DNA of 42,150 bases. Source: Chloroflexota bacterium (GTDB lineage: Bacteria; Chloroflexota; Anaerolineae; Aggregatilineales; Phototrophicaceae). The stretch lies in NCBI GenBank assembly GCA_009840575.1, contig VXNO01000064.1:1-42150 (forward strand), given 5' to 3'. The translations under genes and the position numbers were made by a program. Of the stretch, positions 41,846 through 42,150 are shown in pieces. How positions within the stretch are numbered: the stretch's first letter is position 1; each line of letters opens with the position of its first letter. The notes below the pieces were generated by a model, which searched no databases, had not been told where the DNA came from, and was given only the letters and a program-made list of their open reading frames with translations.

Positions 41846-42150
41846 TTAGCCTTTCAACGGGGCATACTGAACGCAGTCCTCGTAGGGGATGATCAAAGCC
41901 TGCCCCACCAACAGCCTGTCATCAGAAACCAAGCCGTTAAGGCTGGATATCTCGCGGACTGAAAAATTGTGGGCCAGCGCGATGCGGAAGAGCGTCTGGT
42001 TCTGCGTGACAATATGCAGGCAATGCGAAGGTATATCCGGTCTGTTGAATCCCCAGGTCGAGCCAGGCGGATTATCAGACGGGTTATTGGGATCGGGCGG
42101 GTCGGGTGGCGTATTGCCAGGCGGCGGGTTGTTTGCGGGCGGGTCGGGTG
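41846..42150 (-). CDS. LysM domain protein, C-terminal part (cut by the window edge)
   Basis: This open frame is not bounded by a start inside the window. The visible 101 residues are the C-terminus. The first 40 or so are rich in Pro, Asn, Asp and Gly (PPDPPDPNNPSDNPPG), a flexible linker. A single LysM-like domain follows: HCLHIVTQNQTLFRIALAHN, then VREISSLNGL and LLVGQALIIPYEDC. Two cysteines frame it and may pair. LysM domains bind glucosamine-containing glycans such as peptidoglycan, so the protein is probably outside the cell and attached to the wall. The stop TAA is at 41846-41848. Confidence 0.8.
   Translation of the reverse strand, partial: PDPPANNPPPGNTPPDPPDPNNPSDNPPGSTWGFNRPDIPSHCLHIVTQNQTLFRIALAHNFSVREISSLNGLVSDDRLLVGQALIIPYEDCVQYAPLKG

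Noticed and set aside
1..42150. tRNA, rRNA or other known structured RNA genes
   Set aside because: I looked through all gaps between genes and saw no cloverleaf with a CCA end or GTTCGA-type T arm, and no recognisable riboswitch; a covariance-model search would settle this.

Overview
The window is 42 kb of G+C-rich bacterial DNA, about 60% by eye. It holds 31 genes, one of them cut by the right edge, and no RNA genes, CRISPR arrays or transposases that I can see. Gene content suggests a Chloroflexota bacterium, probably Anaerolineae-like. The signs are many sugar ABC transporters without their own ATPase, sulfatases, a FtsX-type permease with a lipoprotein adaptor, an LppX/LprG-like lipoprotein, a PstA with large extracytoplasmic insertions, a homoisocitrate-dehydrogenase-like enzyme, and no outer-membrane genes. 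This assignment is inference from gene types; no marker gene is present.

Positions 1-19600 look like a carbohydrate-use region. A sugar ABC operon (two permeases, then the binding protein) lies on the minus strand, divergent from a Gfo/Idh/MocA oxidoreductase. Next come a secreted protein made of four repeated alpha/beta domains, a Fic AMP-transferase and an MFS transporter. A second sugar ABC operon of the LplB/YtcP/LplA type follows, then a sulfatase, a U32-like TIM-barrel protein, a galactonate-dehydratase-like enolase-superfamily enzyme, an MDR dehydrogenase and a second sulfatase on the minus strand. Together these fit import and oxidation of sugars or sugar acids released from a sulfated glycan. 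The ATPases and the sulfatase-maturing enzyme must be encoded elsewhere.

Positions 19600-25250, all on the minus strand, hold NAD kinase, a zinc-ribbon/B-box membrane protein, a lipoprotein HlyD-type adaptor and a 952-residue FtsX-type permease. Positions 25400-31250 hold a pstS-pstC-pstA-pstB phosphate-uptake operon. Its PstC carries an entire PstS-like binding domain between its first two membrane helices, and the phosphate-binding AGSST motif sits after the domain body instead of before it. This is the most unusual coding feature of the window.

Positions 31500-42150 hold envelope and housekeeping genes: an M28 peptidase lipoprotein, a GT4 glycosyltransferase, a class A penicillin-binding protein, a GT2 glycosyltransferase, an LppX-like lipoprotein, a polyprenyl diphosphate synthase, an isocitrate/isopropylmalate-type dehydrogenase and a partial LysM protein.

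The gaps between genes are not empty. They carry a composite repeat built of three modules: a leader like GCATCAAAATTAA, a CACAGAGG-rich tract, and a hairpin starting GTAGGGGCGAG. They also carry about 150-230 bp units bounded by inverted CAC(A/C)GAGG arms, and C/G-block hairpins. These recur at least ten times and look like dispersed non-coding mobile elements.
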